Of a stretch of DNA of 64,000 nucleotides, positions 24,915 to 33,045 are shown in pieces (within the stretch, counting starts at the first letter, position 1; each line of letters opens with the position of its first letter). The notes beneath the pieces are model-generated. The model was given only the letters and a program-made list of their open reading frames with translations, was not told where the DNA came from and did not search any database. Source of the stretch: Pseudomonadota bacterium (GTDB lineage Bacteria; Chloroflexota; UBA6077; JAJPGT01); contig JAJPGT010000047.1 of NCBI GenBank assembly GCA_021325655.1, positions 62,001-126,000 on the forward strand, in the 5' to 3' direction. Position numbers and translations under genes: made by a program.

Positions 24915-25317
24915 CTTGGTGTATTACCCCGACGAATTATCAGGACTGCGGGGTCCAGTGGCCGGTTGAGCGCCCCGCTAGGCCTTCCAGGGCGGCGGAA
25001 CCGTGGCGGACCGTTTCAGCCATGGAGTTCAGGGGCACGGTACTGGCTGCTGTCGACCCCTCGGTGGTGCACGGGACCCGCATCTCCGCCCCGTTGCATC
25101 CATTGAAGGGAGCAGTGGATTGCGTCCTACGGCCTGTATTGTCCATACTGTCAGAGGCGGGCTGATCCGGAACATACACGAGCGCTCCGGTATCCAAGGC
25201 CAGGGGCCTAAGCCAGTCACCGCGGTGACTCCATTATGTTCCCTACTGGCCGCGTCTCCTGAGGCTGGCCGATTCCGCGCCCGTACGTCATCAAGCTCGC
25301 TGTGCTAGGCTTGCGCC
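24915..25317. other. Non-coding left part of the restriction-modification islet
   Basis: About 400 bp with lower and more even base composition than the flanks. Short ORFs here (for example 24940-25197 minus) show no family signature and no codon bias. It presumably holds the MTase promoter: a CATACT near 25130 and a TAGGCT just before ATG 25318 are weak -10 candidates. I see no transposon ends or RNA gene. Confidence 0.4.
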
Positions 25318-26241
25318 ATGAAGGATGAGTTCGTGACTACCGCTCTCGGTTCTGCCCTGGGCCAGGTGGTGCTTGCAGACAACCTGGCCGTGCTCCGCGA
25401 CCTGGCGGATGAAAGCATCGATCTTATCTACGTTGACCCTCCGTTCAACACCGGCAGGCGGCAGGTGCTCCGTCGCATCAGAACGGTGCGCGACGAGGAG
25501 GGAGATCGGACCGGCTTCCAGGGCCAGCGTTACCGAACGATCCGGGTTGGGGAGTCCGGATACCTGGACATCTATGATGATTACCTCGATTTTCTGGAGC
25601 CGCGGCTCAGAGAATTTCAGCGAGTCCTCAAGCGAACGGGCTCCCTGTACTTCCACGTCGATTACCGAGAGGTGCACTACTGCAAGGTACTTCTGGACGC
25701 GATCTTCGGGCGCGACTGCTTCTTGAACGAAGTCATTTGGGCCTATGACTACGGCGCGCGCACGAAGTCGAAATGGCCGCCAAAGCACGACAATATCCTG
25801 GTGTTTGTCAAGGATCCCGAGGAATACTACTTCGACGCCGAGGCAGTCGAGCGGATCCCCTACATGGCGCCTGGCCTTGTCGGACCGGAGAAAGCGGCCC
25901 GCGGGAAGCTCCCGACGGATACATGGTGGCACACAATTGTCCCGACCAATGGAGCAGAGCGAACGGGCTACCCGAACCAGAAGCCGCTCGGGATCCTGCG
26001 TCGGATCATCCAGGCCTCGTCTCCGCCGGGCGGCCTGGTCGCCGACTTTTTCGCCGGAAGCGGCACCGCAGGGGCGGCGAGCTACGAACTCGGCCGTCGG
26101 TTCTTGATGGTCGATAACAATCCCGAGGCGGTTGAGGTGATGGCTCGGCGCTTCGCGGCAATGGTGGGTGTGGAGTACATCGGGTTCGAGCCTCGTGGGC
26201 TGCCGACCTGCCAGCGGCAGCTCTTCGCCCCTCTCCCATGA
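25318..26241 (+). CDS. DNA methyltransferase, beta class (amino-N type)
   Basis: This 307-aa site-specific DNA methyltransferase would modify adenine N6 or cytosine N4. The catalytic motif IV DLIYVDPPFNTG at residues 35-46 precedes the SAM-binding motif I VADFFAGSGTAGAASYELG at 241-259. This IV-before-I order defines the beta group (N6-A or N4-C). YPNQKPLGILRRII (motif X) lies just before motif I. FHVDYREVHYCKVLLD and NEVIWAYDYGARTKSKWPPKHDNILVF are the usual intervening blocks. The stop overlaps the next gene by 4 bp (ATGA). Target sequence cannot be read from the protein. Codon use is less GC-biased than in the neighbours, suggesting acquisition. Confidence 0.9.
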   Translation: MKDEFVTTALGSALGQVVLADNLAVLRDLADESIDLIYVDPPFNTGRRQVLRRIRTVRDEEGDRTGFQGQRYRTIRVGESGYLDIYDDYLDFLEPRLREFQRVLKRTGSLYFHVDYREVHYCKVLLDAIFGRDCFLNEVIWAYDYGARTKSKWPPKHDNILVFVKDPEEYYFDAEAVERIPYMAPGLVGPEKAARGKLPTDTWWHTIVPTNGAERTGYPNQKPLGILRRIIQASSPPGGLVADFFAGSGTAGAASYELGRRFLMVDNNPEAVEVMARRFAAMVGVEYIGFEPRGLPTCQRQLFAPLP

Positions 26242-26801
26242 TCCCGCCTGGGATGGCCCAGCCGCTCAGCGACCCAGACGTCCAGCTCCTCGCGGCTCTC
26301 TCAGCAGGGCTCATGGCTGCCTACATCGATCCTGCTCAGGACCCGTGGGCGGGCAGCCCGTTCGCCTGGATCAAGACTCGGCCTTCCCGGCAGGTGGGGG
26401 CTATCGGGGAACAACTCGTCGCTGGCTGGTGCGCGGCCAGAGGGCTGGATGTCGTCCGGACCGGCGATTCGGAGGCGGACCGCGTCATTAACGGCAAGCG
26501 CGTCGAGATCAAGTTCTCGATGTTGTGGGCCAGTGGCGAATACGTCTTCCAACAGATCCGGGACCAACGGTACGACTACGCGCTGCTGCTGGGACTGTCG
26601 CCCTTCAGCGCCAGTTGCTGGGTAGTGCCTAAGGCAGTGTTGCTAGAACAATCCTCGAAACCCGGTCTGACGCCTCAGCACGGCGGGCGAGCTGGCAGGG
26701 ACACGTGGTGGCTGCGTTTTCCAGCGAGGAGTCCAGTGGAATGGTTGGCTCCCTACGGCGGCTCACTCGCGGCCGCATACCAACGGCTCGTTGCGATGTA
26801 A
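26238..26801 (+). CDS. Putative type II restriction endonuclease, PD-(D/E)XK-like
   Basis: This 187-aa protein has no family I can name, but it has the layout of a small restriction enzyme. A helix with a conserved Glu (VGAIGEQLVAGWCAARG, E58) is followed by the metal-binding strands DSEADRVINGKRVEIKFS, where D81 (or D77) and E90-x-K92 fit D-Xn-E-X-K. FQQIRDQRYDYALLLGLSP then matches the usual third core strand, and a Trp-rich tail follows. It starts inside the methyltransferase stop codon (ATGA), so expression is coupled. The pairing argues strongly for restriction-modification partners. The specificity is unknown. Confidence 0.7.
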   Translation: MIPPGMAQPLSDPDVQLLAALSAGLMAAYIDPAQDPWAGSPFAWIKTRPSRQVGAIGEQLVAGWCAARGLDVVRTGDSEADRVINGKRVEIKFSMLWASGEYVFQQIRDQRYDYALLLGLSPFSASCWVVPKAVLLEQSSKPGLTPQHGGRAGRDTWWLRFPARSPVEWLAPYGGSLAAAYQRLVAM

Positions 26802-26849
26802 GCGCGGTAAGCAGCTGGCCCCGTCTGCTTTCGAACTCTATTGGGCGGA

Positions 26850-27245
26850 CTATCGAAGATCGCCGGTTTCTGGCGGCGGCCCCGGCGTTGTGCCGCGGCG
26901 CTGCTCGATCGCGCTGAAGAGGCCACGCAGCCCGAACGGCTTGGTCAGGCACGACCAGGCGCGATAGCGCCGGGCCACGCTCGTTGCCGCGTCGTGGGAG
27001 GCGGACATCACGACCACTGGGATGGCGGCGAGGCGCGGGTCGGCCTGCTGCGCCTCTAGAAAGGCCCAGCCGTCGGTGTGCGGCATGAATAGGTCGAGCA
27101 GGACCAGATCAGGAGCGAAGTCGCGGAGCTTGTCCAGCGCCTCCGCTCCATCCGCGGCGGTTTCGACGGTGTAGCTGGCGGCGCGCAGCACCTCCGCGAG
27201 CATCTCGCGCATGTCGCGGAAGTCATCGACGACGAGAATCTTCAT
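26850..27245 (-). CDS. Stand-alone response regulator (receiver domain only)
   Basis: This 131-aa CheY-like receiver has acidic residues in ILVVDDFRDM, phospho-acceptor Asp near residue 51 in LVLLDLFMPHTDGW, the S/T site in VVVMSASHD and the conserved lysine in LTKPFGLRGLF. It has no output domain. The 20-residue tail after FSAIEQRR is Pro/Thr-rich and is the part duplicated at 24.8 kb. ATG 27245 (MKILVVDD) is chosen over the long track ORF. It lies divergent from the DUF2231 gene. No histidine kinase is in the window. Confidence 0.9.
   Translation of the reverse strand: MKILVVDDFRDMREMLAEVLRAASYTVETAADGAEALDKLRDFAPDLVLLDLFMPHTDGWAFLEAQQADPRLAAIPVVVMSASHDAATSVARRYRAWSCLTKPFGLRGLFSAIEQRRGTTPGPPPETGDLR
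26853..26940 (-). repeat. Intact 3' end of the response regulator gene (repeat copy B)
   Basis: This is the right-hand partner of the 24804-24897 remnant, in direct orientation and about 2.04 kb away. It belongs to the functional gene, so the islet carried or preserved a complete 3' end at this side. Confidence 0.7.
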
Positions 27246-27405
27246 TGGGTGCAGGCAGCCTCGCGGGGCGGGCCAGGGCGCGGCTATCGTGCGGGGTGGC
27301 GGCGCGGGCGCCAAGGGACTACTGGCCCCGCCGCGGCCGCCAAAGGTCCTCGCTGGCCCGGCCCAGGGCGCTAGCCAGCGGCCGGGAGCGCTAGGAGGGA
27401 TGCAG

Positions 27406-27948
27406 ATGAAGGATCCCCTGGTAAAAGGCCATCCGCTGCACGCGATGCTCACCGACGTGCCGGTGGGCACGACGGTGGCCGCGGTGACGTTCGACCTGCT
27501 CGATTGGCTGACGGGCAACGAGCGTTGGCGCTTCGCGGCACGCGCGTCGCTCGGGGTGGCGCTTGGTGGAGGGGCAGCAAGCGCGCTGGTGGGGCTGTGG
27601 GATTACCAGGCGGTGCCGCGCGACCATCCGGCGCGAGCGACGGGGGCGCGGCACGGGGTGCTCAACGGAGCGGCGCTGCTGGCGCTGGGGGCGAGCTTCT
27701 GGCTGCGCGGACGTGGCCGGCAGAGGGAGGCGCTGGGGTTCGGGGCGCTGAGCGCCGGGTTCACGCTGCTGCTCGCCTCGAGTTGGCTGGGCGGCGAACT
27801 GGTGTTTCGCGAGGGCTGGCGCGTCACTCCGGCTGAGCACGCCGAGCAGTTGGAGGCCGACCTGCGCCAGAGCGGGGAGAGGGAGCGGATCGAGCGTGCG
27901 CACCGGGTGGTACGGGAGTACGAGACGAGCCACGCGCTGCTGCCGTGA
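27406..27948 (+). CDS. DUF2231 membrane protein
   Basis: This 180-aa protein has four predicted membrane helices and the DUF2231 opening PLVKGHPLHAMLTDVPVGTTVAAVTFDL. Its conserved His and Asp lie at the membrane edge, a feature suggestive of heme or metal binding. The core runs to about residue 140 (SSWLGGELVFREGWRV), and a charged helical tail follows. The function of the family is not established; it often occurs near electron-transfer proteins. ATG 27406 has AGGAGGG at a good distance. It is convergent with recF. Confidence 0.82.
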   Translation: MKDPLVKGHPLHAMLTDVPVGTTVAAVTFDLLDWLTGNERWRFAARASLGVALGGGAASALVGLWDYQAVPRDHPARATGARHGVLNGAALLALGASFWLRGRGRQREALGFGALSAGFTLLLASSWLGGELVFREGWRVTPAEHAEQLEADLRQSGERERIERAHRVVREYETSHALLP

Positions 27949-27970
27949 GCCCACTGGCCCGGGTGGCGTC

Positions 27971-29161
27971 TCAGGACGGAGGCGCGGCTAGCTCCTCCAG
28001 GGCGCCGGACTCGACCCGGAAAACGCGGGCCTGGGCCAGAAACTCGGTCGGAAAGGTATCGATGTCGGTGGCAGTGGCCAGGGTCTGGCAGCCGTTGGCC
28101 ACTTTGGCCAGCACCAGCCGCCGCCGGCGGGCGTCGAGCTCGGACAGGACGTCGTCCAGCAGGAGGATCGGTGCCTCCCCGGTCTCGCCCTCCAGGTAGC
28201 GGGTCTCGGCGAGCTTGAGCGCCAGCACCACCAGGCGTTGCTGTCCGCGCGACCCGTACACGCCAACGTCTACCCCGTCGACCGTGAAGGTGAGGTCGTC
28301 GCGATGTGGGCCGGCCAGCGACATGCCAGCCTCGATCTCGCGGGGCTGAAGCTGCGCCAGGCGTGTCCGAAAGCGGGCCTGCAGGTCGGCCTCTACATCC
28401 TCGCCATCGGCGATCGGGTCGCGCGTCGTCGTCTGGTACTGGATAGCGAGGCGCTGGCTGGTGCCGCTTAGCTCCTGGTAGGCGGCGCGCGCGGCCACAT
28501 CGAGCGCCCGGACCATCCGCAGCCGCTGCGCTACCAGGTAGCTGCCGGTGGCCGCCAGCTCGGCGGTCCAGAAGTCCAGCAGCTCCCGTGGCTGGCGATG
28601 CTCACGCACCTGCCGCAGCAGGTGGTTGCGCTGCAGCAGCACGCGCTGGTAGCGCTGGAGTGTCCGCAGGTAGAGTGGGCTGACCTGCGAGCTGGTGATG
28701 TCCAGGTAGCGCCGCCGCCCGGCGGGGGGGCCAGACACCAACGTAACGTCGTCCGGGGAGAAGAGGACGACGTTGACCTGGCCGACGAGCTGCGCCGCCC
28801 GACTCGGCAGCCCATTGACCCGGATCGTCTTGGTCACGTGCGACGCGGGGCCACGACCGTTCTCGCTGCCCTCGGCCGGCTCGAGCCGCAGCAGAATCTC
28901 GATGTGTAGCTCGCCCTCCCGCTGGACCCGGGCCTCCAGGCGGGCAAAGGGGATCGGCTCGCGGAGCTCCGCGTTCGAGATCAGCTCGCGGTCGGAGCCG
29001 GCGCGTGGCGAGCGAGTGGTGGCGAGGTAGTAGATCGCCTCGAGTAGATTGGTCTTGCCCTGGCCGTTCTCGCCCAGGAGCAGTGTCACGCCCGGCCCGG
29101 GCTCGAAGCTCAACCGCTCGTAATTGCGGAAGTGCCACAGACCCAGGTGGGTGAGACGCAT
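27971..29161 (-). CDS. recF: DNA replication and repair protein RecF
   Basis: RecF is an SMC-like ATPase that loads RecA at gaps with RecO and RecR. Walker A GENGQGKTNLLEAIYYL lies at residues 31-47. The RecF-specific signature is EIEAGMSLAGPHRDDLTF, the ABC signature region SRGQQRLVVLALKLAE, and Walker B ILLLDDVLSELD. At 396 aa the length is normal. ATG 29161 (MRLTHLG) is preferred over 29176. A TAGAAT -10 box ends only 5 nt before this ATG, so the message should be leaderless. dnaA, dnaN and gyrB are not adjacent. Confidence 0.94.
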   Translation of the reverse strand: MRLTHLGLWHFRNYERLSFEPGPGVTLLLGENGQGKTNLLEAIYYLATTRSPRAGSDRELISNAELREPIPFARLEARVQREGELHIEILLRLEPAEGSENGRGPASHVTKTIRVNGLPSRAAQLVGQVNVVLFSPDDVTLVSGPPAGRRRYLDITSSQVSPLYLRTLQRYQRVLLQRNHLLRQVREHRQPRELLDFWTAELAATGSYLVAQRLRMVRALDVAARAAYQELSGTSQRLAIQYQTTTRDPIADGEDVEADLQARFRTRLAQLQPREIEAGMSLAGPHRDDLTFTVDGVDVGVYGSRGQQRLVVLALKLAETRYLEGETGEAPILLLDDVLSELDARRRRLVLAKVANGCQTLATATDIDTFPTEFLAQARVFRVESGALEELAAPPS

Positions 29162-29166
29162 GCGCG

Positions 29167-29172
29167 ATTCTA
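29167..29172 (-). promoter_or_regulatory. -10 box (TAGAAT) of recF, leaderless spacing
   Basis: GTGCTAGAATCGCGCATG on the minus strand places the hexamer 5 nt from the ATG, so the predicted transcription start falls on the start codon. Confidence 0.55.
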
Positions 29173-29312
29173 GCACCGACGACCCCGGCGGCTGGCTGGC
29201 GCGCCTACAATGACCCAGACACAGTGAGCGTCAGCCAGCGGGAGCCGCCCTGGACGCGCCATCCGCTCGCGGCTGATCGCTGGCTACCGCGAGCACAGGA
29301 GGTACGGTACGT

Positions 29313-29636
29313 ATGGCAGGTCGCGAGCCGCGGAGCGAACAGCCCGCCCGCCCGTCGTTTGGCATGTCGCACCCCCCGTTCGGACTCAGCAAAGGGGCCG
29401 GGCATCGCGTCGAGCTGATGTTCGCCTTGCGGAGCGGCGGAACCATCGCTGCTTTTCACGATCTCGGGAGTGAGCTGACCGAGGAGTCGTTCGAGCGGTA
29501 CGTGCGGGAGCTGCGTGACCAGGTGGCCAGCGGCAAAGGCGTGGCGACATTCAGCGACGCCTGGAGCGCCACCGGCGGGCAGAGCTGGGTCAACCTGGCC
29601 GAGGTCATCGCCTTCTCGGCGCGGCCAGTGCGGTAA
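29313..29636 (+). CDS. Hypothetical protein, 107 aa
   Basis: ATG 29313 is preceded by a clear AGGAGG at a good distance. The protein has an N-terminal disordered stretch and then a compact alpha/beta part (HRVELMFALRSGGTIAAFHDLGSELTEESFERYVREL and ATFSDAWSATGGQSWVNLAEVIAFS). The ending VNLAEVIAFS resembles small sheet-forming proteins in which a ligand is read by the last strand, but I recognise no family. It sits 24 bp before the helicase, so the two may form an operon. Confidence 0.65.
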   Translation: MAGREPRSEQPARPSFGMSHPPFGLSKGAGHRVELMFALRSGGTIAAFHDLGSELTEESFERYVRELRDQVASGKGVATFSDAWSATGGQSWVNLAEVIAFSARPVR

Positions 29637-29660
29637 CGTCGCTAGAGGCAGTCACCCGAA

Positions 29661-32012
29661 GTGTCCACGGCGGGGTTACAGCCTGATACGAAGCCGGCAA
29701 CGTTCCTGCAGGAGTTCCAGGCCCGGCTCCCATACACGCTCGATCCGTTCCAGGTCGAGGCGATGCAGGCGCTGGAGGCTGGGAAATCCGTGCTGGTGGC
29801 CGCCCCGACGGGCACTGGCAAGACGGTGATCGCCGAGTTCGGGATCGCACTCGCGCATCGCGCCGGCTTGCGCTCGATCTACACCACGCCGATCAAGGCG
29901 TTGTCCAACCAGAAGTTCCGCGACTTCTCGCAGCAGTACAGCGGCGAGGTGGGCCTGCTGACAGGCGACATTGTCGTCAACCCGGGCGGCCGGGTCCTGG
30001 TGATGACCACCGAGGTCCTCCGCAACATGCTGGTGCAGGGAGCGGATATCTCCGACGTGGGCGTGGTGGTCTTCGACGAAGTGCACTACATGGGCGACCC
30101 CGACCGTGGGACCGCGTGGGAGGAATCGATTCTGCTTGCGCCGCGGCGCCTGCCGCTCGTCTGCCTCTCCGCCACGGTGCCCAATCTCGCCGAGATCGCT
30201 GCCTGGCTGCGCGCCAGCCACGGCGAGCTGGAATGCATCTTCCACGCCGAGCGCGCCGTGCCGCTGGAGACGCGTTACTACGTGGATGGCAAGGCGTGGA
30301 CGGTGCTGGATGCGCAGGGGCGGCGGCGGAGGTGGTTCGCCGGCGTCGGCGGCGAGCTCGCCAGCCGCATCCGTGGCGGCGCGCACGGCGAGCCGAACGA
30401 CGAGCGCGAGCCACGGGAGGAGCCGAAGCCGTGGGAGGTGCTCCGCGAGCTGGAGAGCCAGCGGCTCACCCCGGCCATCTACTTCCTGTTCGGCCGGCGC
30501 GCCTGCGAGGAGGCGGCCGAGAGCTGCCTGGTGTTGAAGCCAGTCCCGCACGGCGCGGACCTGGTGCGCGAGGCGCGGGCGCGGCTGGCCGACCTGCCGC
30601 CACAGGACCGGGCGTTGCGCCAGCTCGGATTGCTGTTCCGGCTGCTGCCGCGCGGAGTGGCGGTCCACCACGCCGGGCTGCTCCCGGTGGTGAAGATACT
30701 GGTCGAGGAGTTCTTCGCCTCCGGCCGGCTGCGCGCCGTGTTCGCCACGGACACGCTGGCGCTGGGAATCAACATGCCGGCCCGGACGGTTGTCCTGGGC
30801 GAGATGGTCAAGTTCGACGGCGAGACCCGGCGGCTGCTGACGCCCAACGAGTATCGCCAGATGGTGGGTCGAGCCGGAAGGCGGGGGATCGACGAGAAGG
30901 GCTACGCGGTCATCCTCTACTCCCCCTGGGTCTCGTTCGAGCGGAGCATGGAGGTCGCCACCGGCGAGCTGCTGCCGCTGGTCAGCGCCTTCAACCCCGA
31001 CTACTCGACCGCCCTCAACCTCTGGCGCACTCCCAAGGACCAGGACCAGCTTGCCGATCTGTATGCCCGCAGCCTGCGCCGCTTCCAGCACGATCGCCGG
31101 CTGGAAGAGATCACGGAGCGCTGGGAGGCCTTGCAGGACCGCTTCGAGGCACTCAAAGCGCGCTCCCCGGACGATCCTGCCACCTGGCGCGCGGCGCGTG
31201 AGCTGAACCAGGCCGAGCGCGAGCTCCGCCTGGCGCGCAAGGAGGCGGCGCGGGAGGCCCGCGCCACCGTCACCGGGCTGGCCCGGGTGCTGGAGCTGTT
31301 CGGCTACGTGAGCAACGGTCGGCCGACCTGGAAGGCGGACTACCTGCGGGCGATCTTCGACACCAACGCGCTTACGCTGGCCGAGCTGGTCACGGGCCGG
31401 TATCTCGAAGCGCTCGAGCCCGATGAGATCGCCGAGCTCTGCTCCTGGTTCGCCTTCTCCCGCGACGTGCCTGTTCGCTCCCTGCCGATCACCCGGCGAC
31501 TACAGTGGGTGCGGCAGGAGCTGGACGCGCTCCACGGCGCGGTGCTGGCCGAGGAGCGGCTGGCGGGAGTGGAGCAGTCGCGGGTGCTGAACGACGACTT
31601 CCGGGGCGCGGCGCTCGCCTGGGCCCAGGGGCAGCCGCTCGGCGCCATCGCCGGCCGGGCACGCATCGCCGAGGGCGACCTGGTCAGTACCCTGCAGAAG
31701 ACACTCGACGTGCTCGGTCAGCTCAAGGACAGTGTCCGCCAGGCCCGCCGGCCAGCCGGTGAGGCCGCGGCGCGCCGCCCGAACGCGCAGGTGCTGCTCG
31801 CCCTGTTCGACGAGGCGGACCGCCTGCTCCGCCGGGGTGTGGTGGAAGCCTCGTACCAGTGGGCGCTGCGCGGCCCGCCCGAGCCGGATGCAGCGCAGAC
31901 GGCGGAGCTGGGCTTCTGGCCGAGCGAGCAGCCCGAGGAGGAGCGCCGACCGCGGCGGCCGTTCCGCCGGGCTCGAACGCCGGTCCGCCGGCCAGGGCGC
32001 CGCCAACCATAA
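29661..32012 (+). CDS. Ski2/HelY-like DEAD/DEAH-box RNA helicase
   Basis: This 783-aa superfamily 2 helicase is related to bacterial HelY and eukaryotic Ski2/Mtr4. Motif I is APTGTGKTVIAEF near residue 50, motif Ia TTPIKALSNQKF, motif II VVFDEVHYMGD, motif III LSATVPN and motif VI QMVGRAGRRGIDEKG. LAVHHAGLLP-type (AVHHAGLLPVVK) and TDTLALGINMPARTVV mark the Ski2 group. The C-terminal 250 residues are helical, like a shortened DSHCT region, followed by an Arg/Pro-rich basic tail. It probably unwinds structured RNA in decay or rRNA maturation. The GTG start at 29661 has a weak Shine-Dalgarno. Confidence 0.9.
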   Translation: MSTAGLQPDTKPATFLQEFQARLPYTLDPFQVEAMQALEAGKSVLVAAPTGTGKTVIAEFGIALAHRAGLRSIYTTPIKALSNQKFRDFSQQYSGEVGLLTGDIVVNPGGRVLVMTTEVLRNMLVQGADISDVGVVVFDEVHYMGDPDRGTAWEESILLAPRRLPLVCLSATVPNLAEIAAWLRASHGELECIFHAERAVPLETRYYVDGKAWTVLDAQGRRRRWFAGVGGELASRIRGGAHGEPNDEREPREEPKPWEVLRELESQRLTPAIYFLFGRRACEEAAESCLVLKPVPHGADLVREARARLADLPPQDRALRQLGLLFRLLPRGVAVHHAGLLPVVKILVEEFFASGRLRAVFATDTLALGINMPARTVVLGEMVKFDGETRRLLTPNEYRQMVGRAGRRGIDEKGYAVILYSPWVSFERSMEVATGELLPLVSAFNPDYSTALNLWRTPKDQDQLADLYARSLRRFQHDRRLEEITERWEALQDRFEALKARSPDDPATWRAARELNQAERELRLARKEAAREARATVTGLARVLELFGYVSNGRPTWKADYLRAIFDTNALTLAELVTGRYLEALEPDEIAELCSWFAFSRDVPVRSLPITRRLQWVRQELDALHGAVLAEERLAGVEQSRVLNDDFRGAALAWAQGQPLGAIAGRARIAEGDLVSTLQKTLDVLGQLKDSVRQARRPAGEAAARRPNAQVLLALFDEADRLLRRGVVEASYQWALRGPPEPDAAQTAELGFWPSEQPEEERRPRRPFRRARTPVRRPGRRQP

Positions 32013-32055
32013 GCCGCGGCGCTGGCTGACCACCTGGACCAAGCAGAGCATGCAG

Positions 32056-32086
32056 CAGGGGAGCGGCCTTTCGGCCCGCTCCCCTG
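32056..32086. terminator. Hairpin between convergent helicase and Zn-ribbon genes
   Basis: CAGGGGAGCGG and its exact complement form an 11-bp stem around a 9-nt loop whose ends can pair further (CC..GG). Located 43 bp after the helicase stop and 30 bp after the opposing gene, it could serve both. Confidence 0.6.
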
Positions 32087-32116
32087 TCTCCGTGAGAAGG
32101 CTGCGCGAGAGACGAG

Positions 32117-32314
32117 CTAGTTCTGCAGGAAGCTCCGGTCGATCTCGTGGTCGACGTAGACCGAGCCACCGCAGCGAGGGCAGCGCACACGCGAGAGCGT
32201 CTCCGCCGGCCGGACGCCCGGCGCCAGCCGGACCACGCGGTCGATTACGTGGCCACAGACCGACCCACACAGAAAGCACTTGAGCGCCGCCGCTTCCCTG
32301 CTGAGCACCGCCAT
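32117..32314 (-). CDS. Small zinc-ribbon protein, 65 aa
   Basis: Two CxxC knuckles (CFLCGSVCG and VRCPRCGGSVYVD) spaced by about 28 residues would bind one zinc ion. ATG 32314 (MAVLSREAAALKC) has GGGGAG upstream and is a better start than 32443. The protein ends in a DHEIDRSFLQN tail. Such proteins often act as small nucleic-acid or protein-binding factors; the actual role is unknown. Confidence 0.7.
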   Translation of the reverse strand: MAVLSREAAALKCFLCGSVCGHVIDRVVRLAPGVRPAETLSRVRCPRCGGSVYVDHEIDRSFLQN

Positions 32315-32588
32315 CCGAGTCTTCTCCCCTGTTGTTTCCCGAGTCTGTCGCAGAGCTCCACCCTGGACACCGACTCGACCCCTGGACGAGGTACGCTGGT
32401 GTCCAGGCTGCGCGAATACTACCAAACTTTTCTGAAAAGGCAAGGGCTCGGGGCAGCGCCGGGACGACTGGCCAGGGGAGTCGGGCCGAAGGTCCCGGCC
32501 CGGGGCGTTGCGAACAGAAAGGGGACGGCCCGGATGCTGCGGTCAGGGAGATACCGCGCGCCGGGACGCCGTTCGCCCCGGCGCGCGG

Positions 32589-32858
32589 TCAGGAGGAAGG
32601 GCTTGAAGGGTCCGCGCCCGCCTCGGACGACGTCTCCGGCCTGGGGCTGGGAGAGGGCGCGTCTGTGCCAGCAGCCGCGGGCTCGGAGGAGGTCGGCATG
32701 AGTACGCCCCGCTTTCGGGCGCGCTCCCGCACGATAGCGCGCGCTGAGCGTGGGTTGCAGATGATGGTGATGGGCTGCCGGTACAGCTCATGGTCCGGCG
32801 GCAGCTCCGGGCACTGGGTCACGTCGTAGGGCGGCTCCGTACTCCGAGGCAGTGGCAA
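32589..32858 (-). CDS. Small hypothetical protein, TTG start
   Basis: The TTG at 32858 has TGGAGG 7 nt upstream and opens an 89-aa frame. The first 50 residues look ordered and protein-like (PPYDVTQCPELPPDHELYRQPITIICNPRSARAIVRERARKRG). The last 40 are Ser/Pro/Ala-rich. CNPRSARAIVRERARK suggests a short basic helix. I recognise no family. The track ORF from 33014 adds 50 residues that are unlikely to be real. Confidence 0.5.
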   Translation of the reverse strand: MPLPRSTEPPYDVTQCPELPPDHELYRQPITIICNPRSARAIVRERARKRGVLMPTSSEPAAAGTDAPSPSPRPETSSEAGADPSSPSS

Positions 32859-33045
32859 GCTCAGTCCTCCACCTGACCAGTTGGTTGCGCGCACTCGGCG
32901 CATCCGCGCGATGCAGCACGTCGCTGATGTGGGCGGCATACGCCCACCAGGTTGGGTCGTGCTGGCGGCCGCCGTCTGCCGCCCCAGTGTACCGCCCCGG
33001 TTCACGGAGAGCAACCGCTGTCCGCCATTGCTGACGTCGAAGCCC

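Noticed and set aside
24940-25197. 85-aa minus-strand ORF inside the islet
   Set aside because: No ribosome site, no family features. I considered a transposase or C-protein remnant, but nothing in it supports this.
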